The notes beneath the pieces are model-generated. The model was not told the origin of the DNA and ran no database searches. It saw nothing but the letters and a program-made list of their open reading frames with translations. The translations under genes and the position numbers were made by a program. A stretch of 7,395 nucleotides of DNA from an uncultured Ruminococcus sp. (GTDB lineage: Bacteria; Bacillota; Clostridia; Oscillospirales; CAG-382), in NCBI GenBank assembly GCA_902783535.1, contig CACZRJ010000118.1:1-7395 (forward strand). The letters run 5' to 3'. Positions within the stretch are counted from its first letter, which is position 1, and each line of letters opens with the position of its first letter. Of the stretch, positions 1-7,335 are shown piece by piece.

Positions 1-2961
1 GCGCCCGCCGGCCCCGCGTTCACCCTCTGCCGCGCGAACGCGCCGGAGATCGACCTGTACGCGGGAGACCGCTCGCACCATTCCTCGGAAGGCAGCTATC
101 TGATCGCGTGCGTGCTCGCAGGATTCCTGTTCGACATTCCGTTCGAGGAGAATCCGTATACCGCGTTTCTCGATGAAAAGACCGCGCGGAAGCTGCAGTC
201 GTTCGCCGAAGAGGCGGTCCGGAAAGAAAAATCCGGAGACCTCTTCCGGTACGCCTCGGCGTCCCAGGATCTCGAGCCGGGATCGCTCGAGGGAACGCAG
301 GAAATGTCTCTGCGCGCGGCCGAGGAAGGGACCGTGCTGCTGAAGAACGACGGCGCGCTCCCGCTGAAAAACGGCGCGAACGTCGCGCTGTTCGGACGCA
401 TGCAGACGGAATACATCAAGAGCGGGACAGGGTCCGGCGGCAAGGTCCACGCGCCGTTCGTGCCCTCCATCCGCTCCTGCCTCCTGAAAGAGGACCTCGT
501 CCTCGACCGGACGGTCATGGACATTTACGACGAGTGGATCGAAGAAAATCCGATCGACCGCGGAGACGGCTGGTCCTGCCCTTGGAACCAGGAGGAGATG
601 CCGCTGAAGGAAGCGGACGTCGCTTCGGCGTCGGACAGGAACGAGACGGCCCTGTACATCATCGGAAGGACCGCGGGAGAGGCGAAGGACTGCTCCGGAC
701 AGCCGGGCAGCTTCTTCCTGACGGAAACGGAAAGGAACAACCTCGTTCTGCTCAGCCGCTCTTTCCGGCAGGTCGTCGTCCTGCTGAACATCGGAAACCA
801 GATGGACCTGTCCTGGTCGGAAGAGATCCCGGTCTCCGCGATCCTCTGCCTGTGGCAGGGCGGCATGATGGGCGGCATCGCCTGCGCCGAGATCCTGACC
901 GGGAAGGCGAATCCTTCCGGTAAACTGGCCGACACCATCGCGCGAAGGCTGGAGGACTACCCGTCCGAAGGACATTTCGGGAATCCCGGCAGGAACGAAT
1001 ATTACGAGGACATCTACGTCGGCTACAGATATTTTGAAACGTTCGGGAAGGACAAAGTCCTGTTCCCGTTCGGATTCGGGCTTTCGTATACCGAATTCGA
1101 GACCGTCGTCGACACCTGCGCGTTCGACGGTTCGCTCGCGGTCGCTTCCGTCTGGGTGACGAACACCGGCAGCCTGCCCGGAAAGCAGGTCGTCCAGTGG
1201 TATCTGTCCGCTCCGCAGAACGGCATCGGCAATCCGGCGCGCAGGCTGATCGGCTTCGCGAAGACGGAACTGCTTCAGCCGGGCGAATCCTGCCAGCTGA
1301 CCATGCACGCGTCCGTCGGGGATTTCGCGTCCTACGACGATCACCGCCACTGCTGGCTTCTGGAAGAGGGCGAATACGTTTTCTACATCGGCTCCGACGT
1401 CCGGTCGGCGGAGGAGGCGGGACGGTTCTCCCAGCCGGAACGCGTGCTCCGCAGATGCAAACAGCTTCTCGCGCCCGAAAAACCGTTCCGCAGGATGACC
1501 TTCTCCGGAACGGAAGACGCGCCCGCGCGGAAGGAAACGGCACGCCCGTCCATTCCTGCATGCAAACCGTATGCGGGCGACAAAGGCATCAAACTCTGGG
1601 ACGTCGCGGACGGAAAAGCGTCCATGGACGATTTCCTTTCGCAGATCCCGGACGACCAGCTGATGTGCATCGTCCGCGGGGAAGGCATGAACAGCCCCAA
1701 AGTCACGGCCGGTTCCGCCGGCGCCTGCGGCGGCGTCACGCGGAAACTGCTGGATCTGGGTATCCCGATCCTGTGCTGCGCGGACGGACCCTCCGGCGTC
1801 CGGCTTGCCGGAGACGTCATCTGGGAGCCGGGCGAGGACGGCGTGCGGGAGCGGATCGGCTCCATCGCGACGGCCATGCCGAACGGCACGCTGCTCGCCT
1901 GCACCTGGAACACGGACCTCATCAGGGACCTGTATTTCTACGAAGGCGTCGAGATCCGCCTGTACAACATCGACACCATCCTCGGACCCGGGATCAACAT
2001 CCACAGACATCCGCTCTGCGGACGGAATTTCGAATACTTTTCCGAATGCCCCGTTCTGACGGGAAAGATGACCGCAGCCGTGCTGCAGGGACTTGACCGC
2101 GCCGGGATCGCGGGGACCATCAAGCATTTCTTCGGCAACAGCCAGGAGACCAACCGGGTCGCCTGCGACGCCGTGATGTCCGAACGCGCCGCGCGGGAGA
2201 TCTACGTCAAGGCGTTCGAGATCGCCGTGAAGGAGGGCGGATGCCGCTCCATCATGACGTCCTACAACCCCGTCAACGGGTTCTGGTCCGCGAGCAATCC
2301 CGAACTGACCGCGCTTCTGCTGCGCGAGGAGTGGGGATTCGACGGACTGGTCATGACCGACTGGTGGGCGAACGTGAACTCGGACGAGAAAGGCGTCCCG
2401 GACCACGAGAGCCTGCAGCGCATGGTGCATGCGCAGAACGACGTCTTCATGCTCTCGCCGGACGCGGAGACGAGGCAGGACAGAATGCCTGAATCACTCC
2501 GGAACGGAACGCTGACGCGGGACGAACTGGCCGTATGCGCCGGCCACATCTGCAATTTCGCGATGAAGACGCCCGCCTTCCTCCGGATGCGCTCCGGAGA
2601 GAAGCCGCTGAACGAGCGGGCCGTGTCCGCGGAGGGCATGGAAGCATTCTGGAGCGTTGAGAAACCGGTGCCGTCGGCGGAGTATTCCGTTTCCGGGCCG
2701 ACCGGCCTCTGCGTCGCGGAACTGGTCCTCGAAGGAAAGAACACCGGCGACCTCATGGCGCAGCGGACGCTGTCGATGCGGATCGACGGCGCGAACGCCT
2801 TCTCGGTGACGGTGTCGCCTTCGGAAGGCAGACAGACGGTCCTGCGCGGATTCACGATGATCTCCGGCGTCAGGAAAATGTCCTTCTCGTACAGCGGGGA
2901 AGAAATCGATCTCGTTTCCGTCCGGATGCTCGCCGACGGAAAGTCGAACGGAGGCAACTGA
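1..2961 (+). CDS. SGNH hydrolase (C-terminal end) fused to inverted-domain GH3 beta-glycosidase; 5' end outside window
   Basis: The frame is open from base 1 to the TGA at 2959-2961 (986 visible codons), so the start is upstream. Counting residues from base 1, residues 6-70 resemble the end of an SGNH/GDSL hydrolase: a DRSH motif (D23, H26) would give the catalytic Asp-His pair, followed by GSYLIAC and a helix. After a linker comes the GH3 C-terminal sandwich domain (about 100-367; KSGTGSGG-like loop, AGE with likely acid/base E227, FGFGLSYTEF). A fibronectin-III-like domain follows (about 387-475), then the GH3 TIM barrel (about 526-857; DGPSGVR, GRNFEYFSE, KHFFGN at 708-713, TDWW with nucleophile D787), and a C-terminal beta domain (885-986). 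The GH3 order is thus inverted, as in Ruminococcus and Butyrivibrio beta-glucosidases. It should release terminal beta-glucosyl or related residues; exact specificity is not readable. An alternative internal start at ATG 304, preceded by GAGGG, would give GH3 alone, but nothing interrupts the upstream frame. Confidence 0.88.
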   Translation, partial: APAGPAFTLCRANAPEIDLYAGDRSHHSSEGSYLIACVLAGFLFDIPFEENPYTAFLDEKTARKLQSFAEEAVRKEKSGDLFRYASASQDLEPGSLEGTQEMSLRAAEEGTVLLKNDGALPLKNGANVALFGRMQTEYIKSGTGSGGKVHAPFVPSIRSCLLKEDLVLDRTVMDIYDEWIEENPIDRGDGWSCPWNQEEMPLKEADVASASDRNETALYIIGRTAGEAKDCSGQPGSFFLTETERNNLVLLSRSFRQVVVLLNIGNQMDLSWSEEIPVSAILCLWQGGMMGGIACAEILTGKANPSGKLADTIARRLEDYPSEGHFGNPGRNEYYEDIYVGYRYFETFGKDKVLFPFGFGLSYTEFETVVDTCAFDGSLAVASVWVTNTGSLPGKQVVQWYLSAPQNGIGNPARRLIGFAKTELLQPGESCQLTMHASVGDFASYDDHRHCWLLEEGEYVFYIGSDVRSAEEAGRFSQPERVLRRCKQLLAPEKPFRRMTFSGTEDAPARKETARPSIPACKPYAGDKGIKLWDVADGKASMDDFLSQIPDDQLMCIVRGEGMNSPKVTAGSAGACGGVTRKLLDLGIPILCCADGPSGVRLAGDVIWEPGEDGVRERIGSIATAMPNGTLLACTWNTDLIRDLYFYEGVEIRLYNIDTILGPGINIHRHPLCGRNFEYFSECPVLTGKMTAAVLQGLDRAGIAGTIKHFFGNSQETNRVACDAVMSERAAREIYVKAFEIAVKEGGCRSIMTSYNPVNGFWSASNPELTALLLREEWGFDGLVMTDWWANVNSDEKGVPDHESLQRMVHAQNDVFMLSPDAETRQDRMPESLRNGTLTRDELAVCAGHICNFAMKTPAFLRMRSGEKPLNERAVSAEGMEAFWSVEKPVPSAEYSVSGPTGLCVAELVLEGKNTGDLMAQRTLSMRIDGANAFSVTVSPSEGRQTVLRGFTMISGVRKMSFSYSGEEIDLVSVRMLADGKSNGGN
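2950..2954 (+). promoter_or_regulatory. Ribosome binding site of the GH2 gene
   Basis: A perfect GGAGG lies 8 bases before the ATG at 2963, inside the last codons of the GH3 gene. The GH3 stop and the GH2 start are separated by a single base (TGAAATG). This fixes the GH2 start and suggests translational coupling within one operon. Confidence 0.85.
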
Positions 2962-2962
2962 A

Positions 2963-5908
2963 ATGGCCGGATATCTTTTTCACAAATCGCTCGGGGTCCT
3001 GCATGAAAACGTTCTGCCGGACCGCTCCTACTACGTTCCCTACGAATCCGCCGAAAGCGCGCTGAAGGGCGAAAGGACCGAAAGCGGATTCCTGCAGATG
3101 CTGAACGGCGAATGGGGATTCGGCTGGTATCCGTCCGAAAAGCAGCTTCCGGACATCACGTCCCCGGACTACGTTCCGCCGGAAAAGATCCCCGTCCCGT
3201 CCTGCTGGCAGACGTTCGTCGACCGCGGATACGACGTTCCGAACTATACGAACATCCGCTATCCGTACCCGGTCGATCCGCCGCACGTGCCGGAAGAGAA
3301 TCCCTGCGGCGTCTACTGCAGGACGTTCCGCGTCCGGCCTCTCGAAAAGGGAGAGCGCGTCATCCTCGTCACCGAGGGGATCGACTCCTGCTGCTATCTC
3401 TACGTCAACGGCGTCTTCGCGTCCTACACGCAGGTGTCGCACTGCACGACGGAAACGGACGTCACGCCTTATCTGCGCGACGGGGACAACGAGATCCGGA
3501 TGCTCGTCTTCAAATGGTGCGACGGGTCGTACCTGGAAGACCAGGACAAGTTCCGGCTTTCCGGGATCTTCCGCGACGTCTATCTGCTCTACCGCCCGGA
3601 GAAACACGTATCCGACGTGTTCGTCCGCGCTTCGCTGAAGGACGGATTCTCTTCCGGGACCGTTTCCGTGGAGGGAGATTTCCCGGAAGAACCGGAAAAC
3701 GTGCTGTATGAAAACAGGGACGGGGAATGGGTCCCGCTGGACGGGCTGACAGTGGATCATCCGGCGCTGTGGTCGGACGAGACGCCTTCTCTCTACCGCC
3801 TGGTCGTCCGCTGCGGCCGCGAATATCTCCCGTTCGACGTCGGCTTCCGGAAGATCGAAGTCCGGGACAGGACCGTCTTCCTGAACGGGCAGCCGGTCAA
3901 GGCGAAAGGAGTCAACCGGCACGACAGCCATCCCGTCAAGGGGTACGCCGTTTCCGTCGACGACATGCGGAACGATCTCTTCATCATGAAGGCGAACAAC
4001 ATCAACATGGTCCGCACCTCGCATTACCCGAACGATCCGCGGTTCTACGAGATGTGCGACAGATACGGCATCATGATCTGCGACGAGGCGGATCTGGAGA
4101 CCCACGGATTCACGCTGGAAGGCAACTGGGACCGTCTGACGGACGACCCCGCCTGGGAGGAAGCGTATCTCGACCGCGCGCACAGGATGCTGGAACGGGA
4201 CAAGAACTTCCCGTGCGTCGTCATGTGGTCGGTCGGGAACGAGTCGGGGATCGGCCGGAACCACGCGGCGATGGCGGCATATTTCGCGGAACGCGACGGC
4301 ACGCGCCTCATCCATTCCGAAGACGAGACCCGCCGGCGGATGGACCTTCTGCACGATCCCGCAAAAGCGGCGGAAGCGAACTGCCCCTTCGTGACGGTCG
4401 ACAGCCGGATGTATCCTTCGCCGGACGAGATCCGGAAGGACTATCTCGAGAATCCCGTCTGCGTCTATCCGTTTTTCCTGTGCGAATACTCGCACGCGAT
4501 GGGGAACGGCCCCGGAGACCTGCAGGACTACTGGGACCTGATCTATTCCGACCCGCATTTCTTCGGGGGATGCGTCTGGGAGTTCTGCGACCACACGGTC
4601 CGGAACAGAGACGGGAACGACTGTTACGGCGGCGACTTCGGTGATCAGCCGAACGACGCGGAATTCTGCGTGGACGGACTTGTCTATCCCGACCGCCGTC
4701 TCCACAACGGCATGCGCGAATACAAGCAGGTCATCAAGCCCTTCTCCGCGGCTCTCGACGGACGGGATCTGACCGTCCGGAACCTGCGGTACTTCAAGTC
4801 TTTTGACGACCTCTGTCTCGTCTGGGAAACGGAGGAGGACGGAAAGACCGTCGCGCGCGGATGCTTCAGTTCGCTGAACATCCTTCCGCAGGACGAAAAG
4901 ACGATCGAACTTCCGGAAGAAGCGGCGAAGCCCGGCTTCCGGCGTTATCTGACCGTCCGGCTGAAGCAAAAGAACCGGCTTCCCTGGGCGGAGGCCGGAT
5001 CGGAAGTCGGATTCGCGCAGTTCCGGCTCGGCGGAGAAACGAATGAAAATGAAAAAGCCCCCGCTCCCGCGCCGTCCGTTTTCGAAAAAACGGAAAACGG
5101 ATGGACAAGCGGAGGGATTGAGATCCGGGACGGCCGGCCGGTCCTGCCCGGATGTCCGGCGCCGGGCGATCTGACCGTCTTCCGGGCGCCGACGGACAAC
5201 GACAGGTACATCAAAGAGGAGTGGCACAACGCCGGCTACTGGCCGGACGATCTGCTTCCCGGCGAAGAACGGACCGAATTCGAAGAAAGAAAAGCCGGAC
5301 CGGACGGACTGGTCTACGGCTTTCGGCTGTACGGAAAGAACCGCGTGGTTATCGCCGAGGGGACGGTCTCGTATCTGCCGGTCGCGCACGGCGTGAAGAT
5401 CACGGTCGACGGGGTCCGGAACACGGATCTGATCTGCCTGCCGCGGTTCGGATGGGAATGGCGTCTTCCGGCGGAATACGCGCGCGCCGAGTATTTCGGC
5501 CTCGGCCCGTACGAAAGCTACGCGGACAAGAGACGCGCGTCGCGGATGGGGCGGTTCGGAATCGAAACGGATTCCCACTTCGAGCCGTATCTCCGCCCGC
5601 AGGAGAACATGGCGCACGCGGATACGGAGGAACTCGTTCTGTTTGCCGGAGGATCCGGAGACGGACTGCCCGTCCTGCGCTTTGAAGCTGATGAAAAGCC
5701 CTTCTCCTTCAACCTGAACCGGTACGGCAGCGCGGAAATGTCGCGGAAGGCGCACCATTACGAACTGGAAAAGCAGCCGTTCGCCTTCCTGAACATCGAC
5801 GAGCGGCAGGACGGGATCGGATCCAATTCCTGCGGACCGCTTCCGGCCGCGGAATACCGCTTTGCCGGCCGGGATCTGCATTTGGCATTCCGGGTGACGG
5901 CGGACTGA
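2963..5908 (+). CDS. lacZ: LacZ-type beta-galactosidase, glycoside hydrolase family 2
   Basis: This 981-residue enzyme is complete and close in length to E. coli LacZ (1023). It should hydrolyse terminal beta-D-galactosyl residues in the cytoplasm; no signal peptide or membrane segment is seen. Domains in order: a jelly-roll sugar-binding domain (about 20-210, with TNIRYP and YLEDQDKFRLSGIFRDV, matching the LacZ segments around N102 and D201); an Ig-like domain (about 212-297); the TIM barrel (about 300-580); a linking beta domain; and the Bgal_small_N domain (about 735-978, with APTDND and GLGPYESY). The likely acid/base is E427 in GNESG and the nucleophile E508 in CEYSHAMGN; ADLETHG matches the metal and substrate residues E416/H418 of LacZ. 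The C-terminus carries GSNSCGP, so the position of LacZ W999 appears not to be Trp, as in many Gram-positive and Thermotoga-type relatives. The start follows GGAGG at 2950. Other beta-galactosides than lactose are likely natural substrates, given the GH3 partner. Confidence 0.95.
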   Translation: MAGYLFHKSLGVLHENVLPDRSYYVPYESAESALKGERTESGFLQMLNGEWGFGWYPSEKQLPDITSPDYVPPEKIPVPSCWQTFVDRGYDVPNYTNIRYPYPVDPPHVPEENPCGVYCRTFRVRPLEKGERVILVTEGIDSCCYLYVNGVFASYTQVSHCTTETDVTPYLRDGDNEIRMLVFKWCDGSYLEDQDKFRLSGIFRDVYLLYRPEKHVSDVFVRASLKDGFSSGTVSVEGDFPEEPENVLYENRDGEWVPLDGLTVDHPALWSDETPSLYRLVVRCGREYLPFDVGFRKIEVRDRTVFLNGQPVKAKGVNRHDSHPVKGYAVSVDDMRNDLFIMKANNINMVRTSHYPNDPRFYEMCDRYGIMICDEADLETHGFTLEGNWDRLTDDPAWEEAYLDRAHRMLERDKNFPCVVMWSVGNESGIGRNHAAMAAYFAERDGTRLIHSEDETRRRMDLLHDPAKAAEANCPFVTVDSRMYPSPDEIRKDYLENPVCVYPFFLCEYSHAMGNGPGDLQDYWDLIYSDPHFFGGCVWEFCDHTVRNRDGNDCYGGDFGDQPNDAEFCVDGLVYPDRRLHNGMREYKQVIKPFSAALDGRDLTVRNLRYFKSFDDLCLVWETEEDGKTVARGCFSSLNILPQDEKTIELPEEAAKPGFRRYLTVRLKQKNRLPWAEAGSEVGFAQFRLGGETNENEKAPAPAPSVFEKTENGWTSGGIEIRDGRPVLPGCPAPGDLTVFRAPTDNDRYIKEEWHNAGYWPDDLLPGEERTEFEERKAGPDGLVYGFRLYGKNRVVIAEGTVSYLPVAHGVKITVDGVRNTDLICLPRFGWEWRLPAEYARAEYFGLGPYESYADKRRASRMGRFGIETDSHFEPYLRPQENMAHADTEELVLFAGGSGDGLPVLRFEADEKPFSFNLNRYGSAEMSRKAHHYELEKQPFAFLNIDERQDGIGSNSCGPLPAAEYRFAGRDLHLAFRVTAD

Positions 5909-5914
5909 AAAAAC

Positions 5915-5948
5915 AAAAAAAGCAAGACGCCCGAAACGGGACGTCTTG
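5915..5948 (-). terminator. Strong rho-independent terminator for minus-strand transcripts
   Basis: CAAGACG (5923-5929) pairs with CGTCTTG (5942-5948) and CCCG with CGGG, with one bulged base at 5941 and an AAA loop: an 11-bp GC-rich stem. Read on the minus strand it is followed by C, seven T, G and six more T (down to 5908). On the plus strand there is no T run after it, so it is directional. It would stop minus-strand transcripts before they enter the GH2 gene as antisense RNA. Confidence 0.75.
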
Positions 5949-5999
5949 AAACGGAAGTCATTTTCGAAGAGTACGGTGCGGCATGGGAAAGTGCCGCCC

Positions 6000-6034
6000 G
6001 GGGCGCCTGCGATAAAGCAGGCGTCCCAAATTTT
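6000..6034 (+). terminator. Probable terminator of the GH3-GH2 operon
   Basis: The arms 6000-6010 (GGGGCGCCTGC) and 6017-6027 (GCAGGCGTCCC) form an 11-bp stem with one G-T pair and a GATAAA loop. AAATTTT follows, with a further TTGTTTT a little downstream. The T run is short and starts three bases late, so termination may be incomplete. It lies 92 bases after the GH2 stop. Confidence 0.5.
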
Positions 6035-6084
6035 ACACTTGTTTTAGAAAATGGTTTAAGATGTGTTGTTATTCGCGAAACCAA

Positions 6085-6129
6085 CGCAAAAGCCCTTTTG
6101 ACAACCGCGGTCATCAAAAGGGCTTTGCG
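6085..6129. terminator. Long perfect inverted repeat, probable bidirectional or minus-strand terminator
   Basis: The arms 6089-6101 (AAAGCCCTTTTGA) and 6114-6126 (TCAAAAGGGCTTT) are a perfect 13-bp match around a 12-base loop. A further CGC/GCG (6085-6087 with 6127-6129) extends the stem across a bulged A. On the minus strand the stem ends in TTTT (6091-6088), which suits termination of the XRE regulator transcript. On the plus strand it ends in only three T. Confidence 0.55.
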
Positions 6130-6134
6130 CTCTG

Positions 6135-6167
6135 CGAGGCGGGGATCACTCCCCGCCTCGTGCTTTT
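6135..6167 (+). terminator. GC-rich hairpin with T run, probable plus-strand terminator
   Basis: A perfect 11-bp stem is formed by CGAGGCGGGGA (6135-6145) and TCCCCGCCTCG (6150-6160) around a TCAC loop, followed on the plus strand by TGCTTTT. It lies only 12 bases beyond the stop codon of the regulator on the opposite strand. It would prevent operon read-through from running into the regulator, and may also help end the regulator mRNA. Confidence 0.5.
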
Positions 6168-6172
6168 GCCGG

Positions 6173-7330
6173 CTATTCCTTTGTTCGTTTTACCCATTCG
6201 TCCCAGCGCGGATCGGATTTTATCTCGTTTTCGATATCCCCGGGATCGGGGGCAGACCACCACGGCCAGTCCTCTGCGAGCGTCAGCGGATCGCGGCTGA
6301 TGCCTGCGGTCTTGATAGCAACGAAACGCAGCAGTGGCGTTGTGTAGTATGCGACCCGTTTGTCGGCAAGCGCTTGAAATCTTTTTGCGTGATCGAGCGC
6401 AATATCGAGCGACGCGAAGGCGTCGTCGTCCAGTCCCGCACGCCATTGCAGAGAAGAAAGGTAGAGATAAAGCGTGACAAGCGTTCCGTGAAAGTCTCCG
6501 AAATTGCCGTCCGTAAAGAACATTTTTGACAGTTCGACCGCATTTTGCACGGCGTCCAGCGCCGTGTGGTCATCGAAGTTCTTTTTGCAGAGCTGCGCAG
6601 TGGAGAGCATCTGCCCGATCAGTTCCTCAAAGAGCGAAAGCAGGCGCTTCCCGGCGTATTCCACTCGCTTTTGTCCGTCGGCGGCAAAGGTGAGTGCCGC
6701 TGTGCGGTTCATATTTCCTTCGGGAAAGGTCAGAGCCAGCGCTTCAGCTTTATCGTATTCACCGGTGAGGTCATACAGCATAAGAAGCTCACAACGCACG
6801 TCATGAAGCAATTTCTCAGACGCGGTGACGTTCAGCTTTTCAAGCAGCTTTGTCGCTTCTTTCCAGTATTCGTTTTTTCTGTGCAGTTCAACATCCTCGG
6901 CAAAATAACCGTTTTCATCCCAGATAGGGTGCTGACCGTATCGTACGAAACCCGCGTCACACAGAACCACCGCAAGCCGCATCATTATCTGCTCGTTTCC
7001 CGGGAATTCGATCAAAGCGTCGCGTAGATATGCGATGCATTCATCCGTCCCTACGTCTTTGCCTTGATCCACTTGATGAAGTTTCTCTGACTGTTCAATG
7101 ATCGCGTCGATTTTTCGCTCGCGGTCGTTTTCATATCCAAACAGCTCGTCGATTGAAACGCCGAAATAGTTGGCTATCGACGGAATCATTTCCATATCAG
7201 GATAACCGCCGTTCGCCTCCCAGCGCGAGATTGCTTGCGAAGTTACGCCTAAAGCGTCTGCAAGCATCTCCTGTGTACGTCCGTCGCGATGACGGAGTTC
7301 ACGAATCTTTTGTCCTAATTCAAGTTGCAT
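6173..7330 (-). CDS. XRE-family helix-turn-helix regulator with long helical (TPR-like) C-terminal region
   Basis: The product has 385 residues. Residues 6-65 form an HTH_3/XRE DNA-binding domain: TQEMLADALGV is the first helix of the HTH, TSQAISRWE (30-38) the recognition helix, and YFGVSIDELFG the closing segment. The rest looks all-helical, with TPR-like stretches such as LYDLTGEYDKAEALA and, later, LQWRAGLDDDAFASLDIALDHA; it ends in an acidic, Trp-rich tail (EDWPWWSAPDPGD, DPRWDEWVKRTKE). It is probably a cytoplasmic transcription factor whose C-terminal part senses a ligand or protein partner; which one is unknown. HTH plus TPR resembles peptide-responsive RRNPP regulators, but I see no propeptide gene beside it. 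A GTG at 7339 is in frame but sits inside the Shine-Dalgarno sequence, so ATG 7330 is preferred. It is lower in GC than the enzyme genes and uses codons such as TTA (codon 5) that the GH2 gene avoids. Confidence 0.92.
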   Translation of the reverse strand: MQLELGQKIRELRHRDGRTQEMLADALGVTSQAISRWEANGGYPDMEMIPSIANYFGVSIDELFGYENDRERKIDAIIEQSEKLHQVDQGKDVGTDECIAYLRDALIEFPGNEQIMMRLAVVLCDAGFVRYGQHPIWDENGYFAEDVELHRKNEYWKEATKLLEKLNVTASEKLLHDVRCELLMLYDLTGEYDKAEALALTFPEGNMNRTAALTFAADGQKRVEYAGKRLLSLFEELIGQMLSTAQLCKKNFDDHTALDAVQNAVELSKMFFTDGNFGDFHGTLVTLYLYLSSLQWRAGLDDDAFASLDIALDHAKRFQALADKRVAYYTTPLLRFVAIKTAGISRDPLTLAEDWPWWSAPDPGDIENEIKSDPRWDEWVKRTKE

Positions 7331-7335
7331 ACAAT

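Larger units (their letters stand above)
5909..6172. other. Convergent intergenic region rich in hairpins
   Basis: These 264 bases separate the stops of two converging genes. They contain five inverted repeats: 5923-5948, 5978-5997 (6-bp stem GCGGCA/TGCCGC), 6000-6027, 6085-6129 and 6135-6160. Between them lies an AT-rich stretch at about 6028-6080. I see no convincing protein gene. Short open frames crossing it on both strands are by-products of the palindromes. The high number of hairpins exceeds what simple two-way termination needs; a small RNA on the minus strand is possible. Confidence 0.7.

Noticed and set aside
304..306. ATG 304 as the true start of a stand-alone GH3 gene
   Set aside because: A GAGGG precedes it, but the frame is open and motif-bearing back to base 1, and no stop separates the two parts, so a fusion is the simpler reading. 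It is kept as an alternative.
752..1561. Minus-strand and other-frame open frames of 80-300 codons inside the GH3 gene, including 1197-2096 on the plus strand
   Set aside because: Arg- and Pro-rich translations typical of GC-rich shadow frames; the sense frame has clear GH3 motifs throughout.
2870..5881. A 1003-codon open frame on the minus strand covering almost the whole GH2 gene
   Set aside because: Its codons are the exact reverse complements of the GH2 codons, its product is a low-complexity Arg/Val/Asp-rich sequence without a recognisable family, and its openness follows from the lack of TTA, CTA and TCA in GH2.
5908..6027. Known structured RNA such as SRP RNA or a riboswitch
   Set aside because: The hallmark SRP tetraloop region and known riboswitch cores are not seen; only simple hairpins are present.
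5758..6117. Open frame on the minus strand (119 codons) starting in the intergenic hairpin
   Set aside because: It runs through terminators into antisense GH2. Its beginning resembles that of the plus-strand frame at 6098 only because both start in the same inverted repeat.
6098..6529. Plus-strand open frame of 143 codons at the end of the regulator
   Set aside because: It is antisense to a well-supported XRE gene, starts within a hairpin, lacks a ribosome binding site and has no family features.
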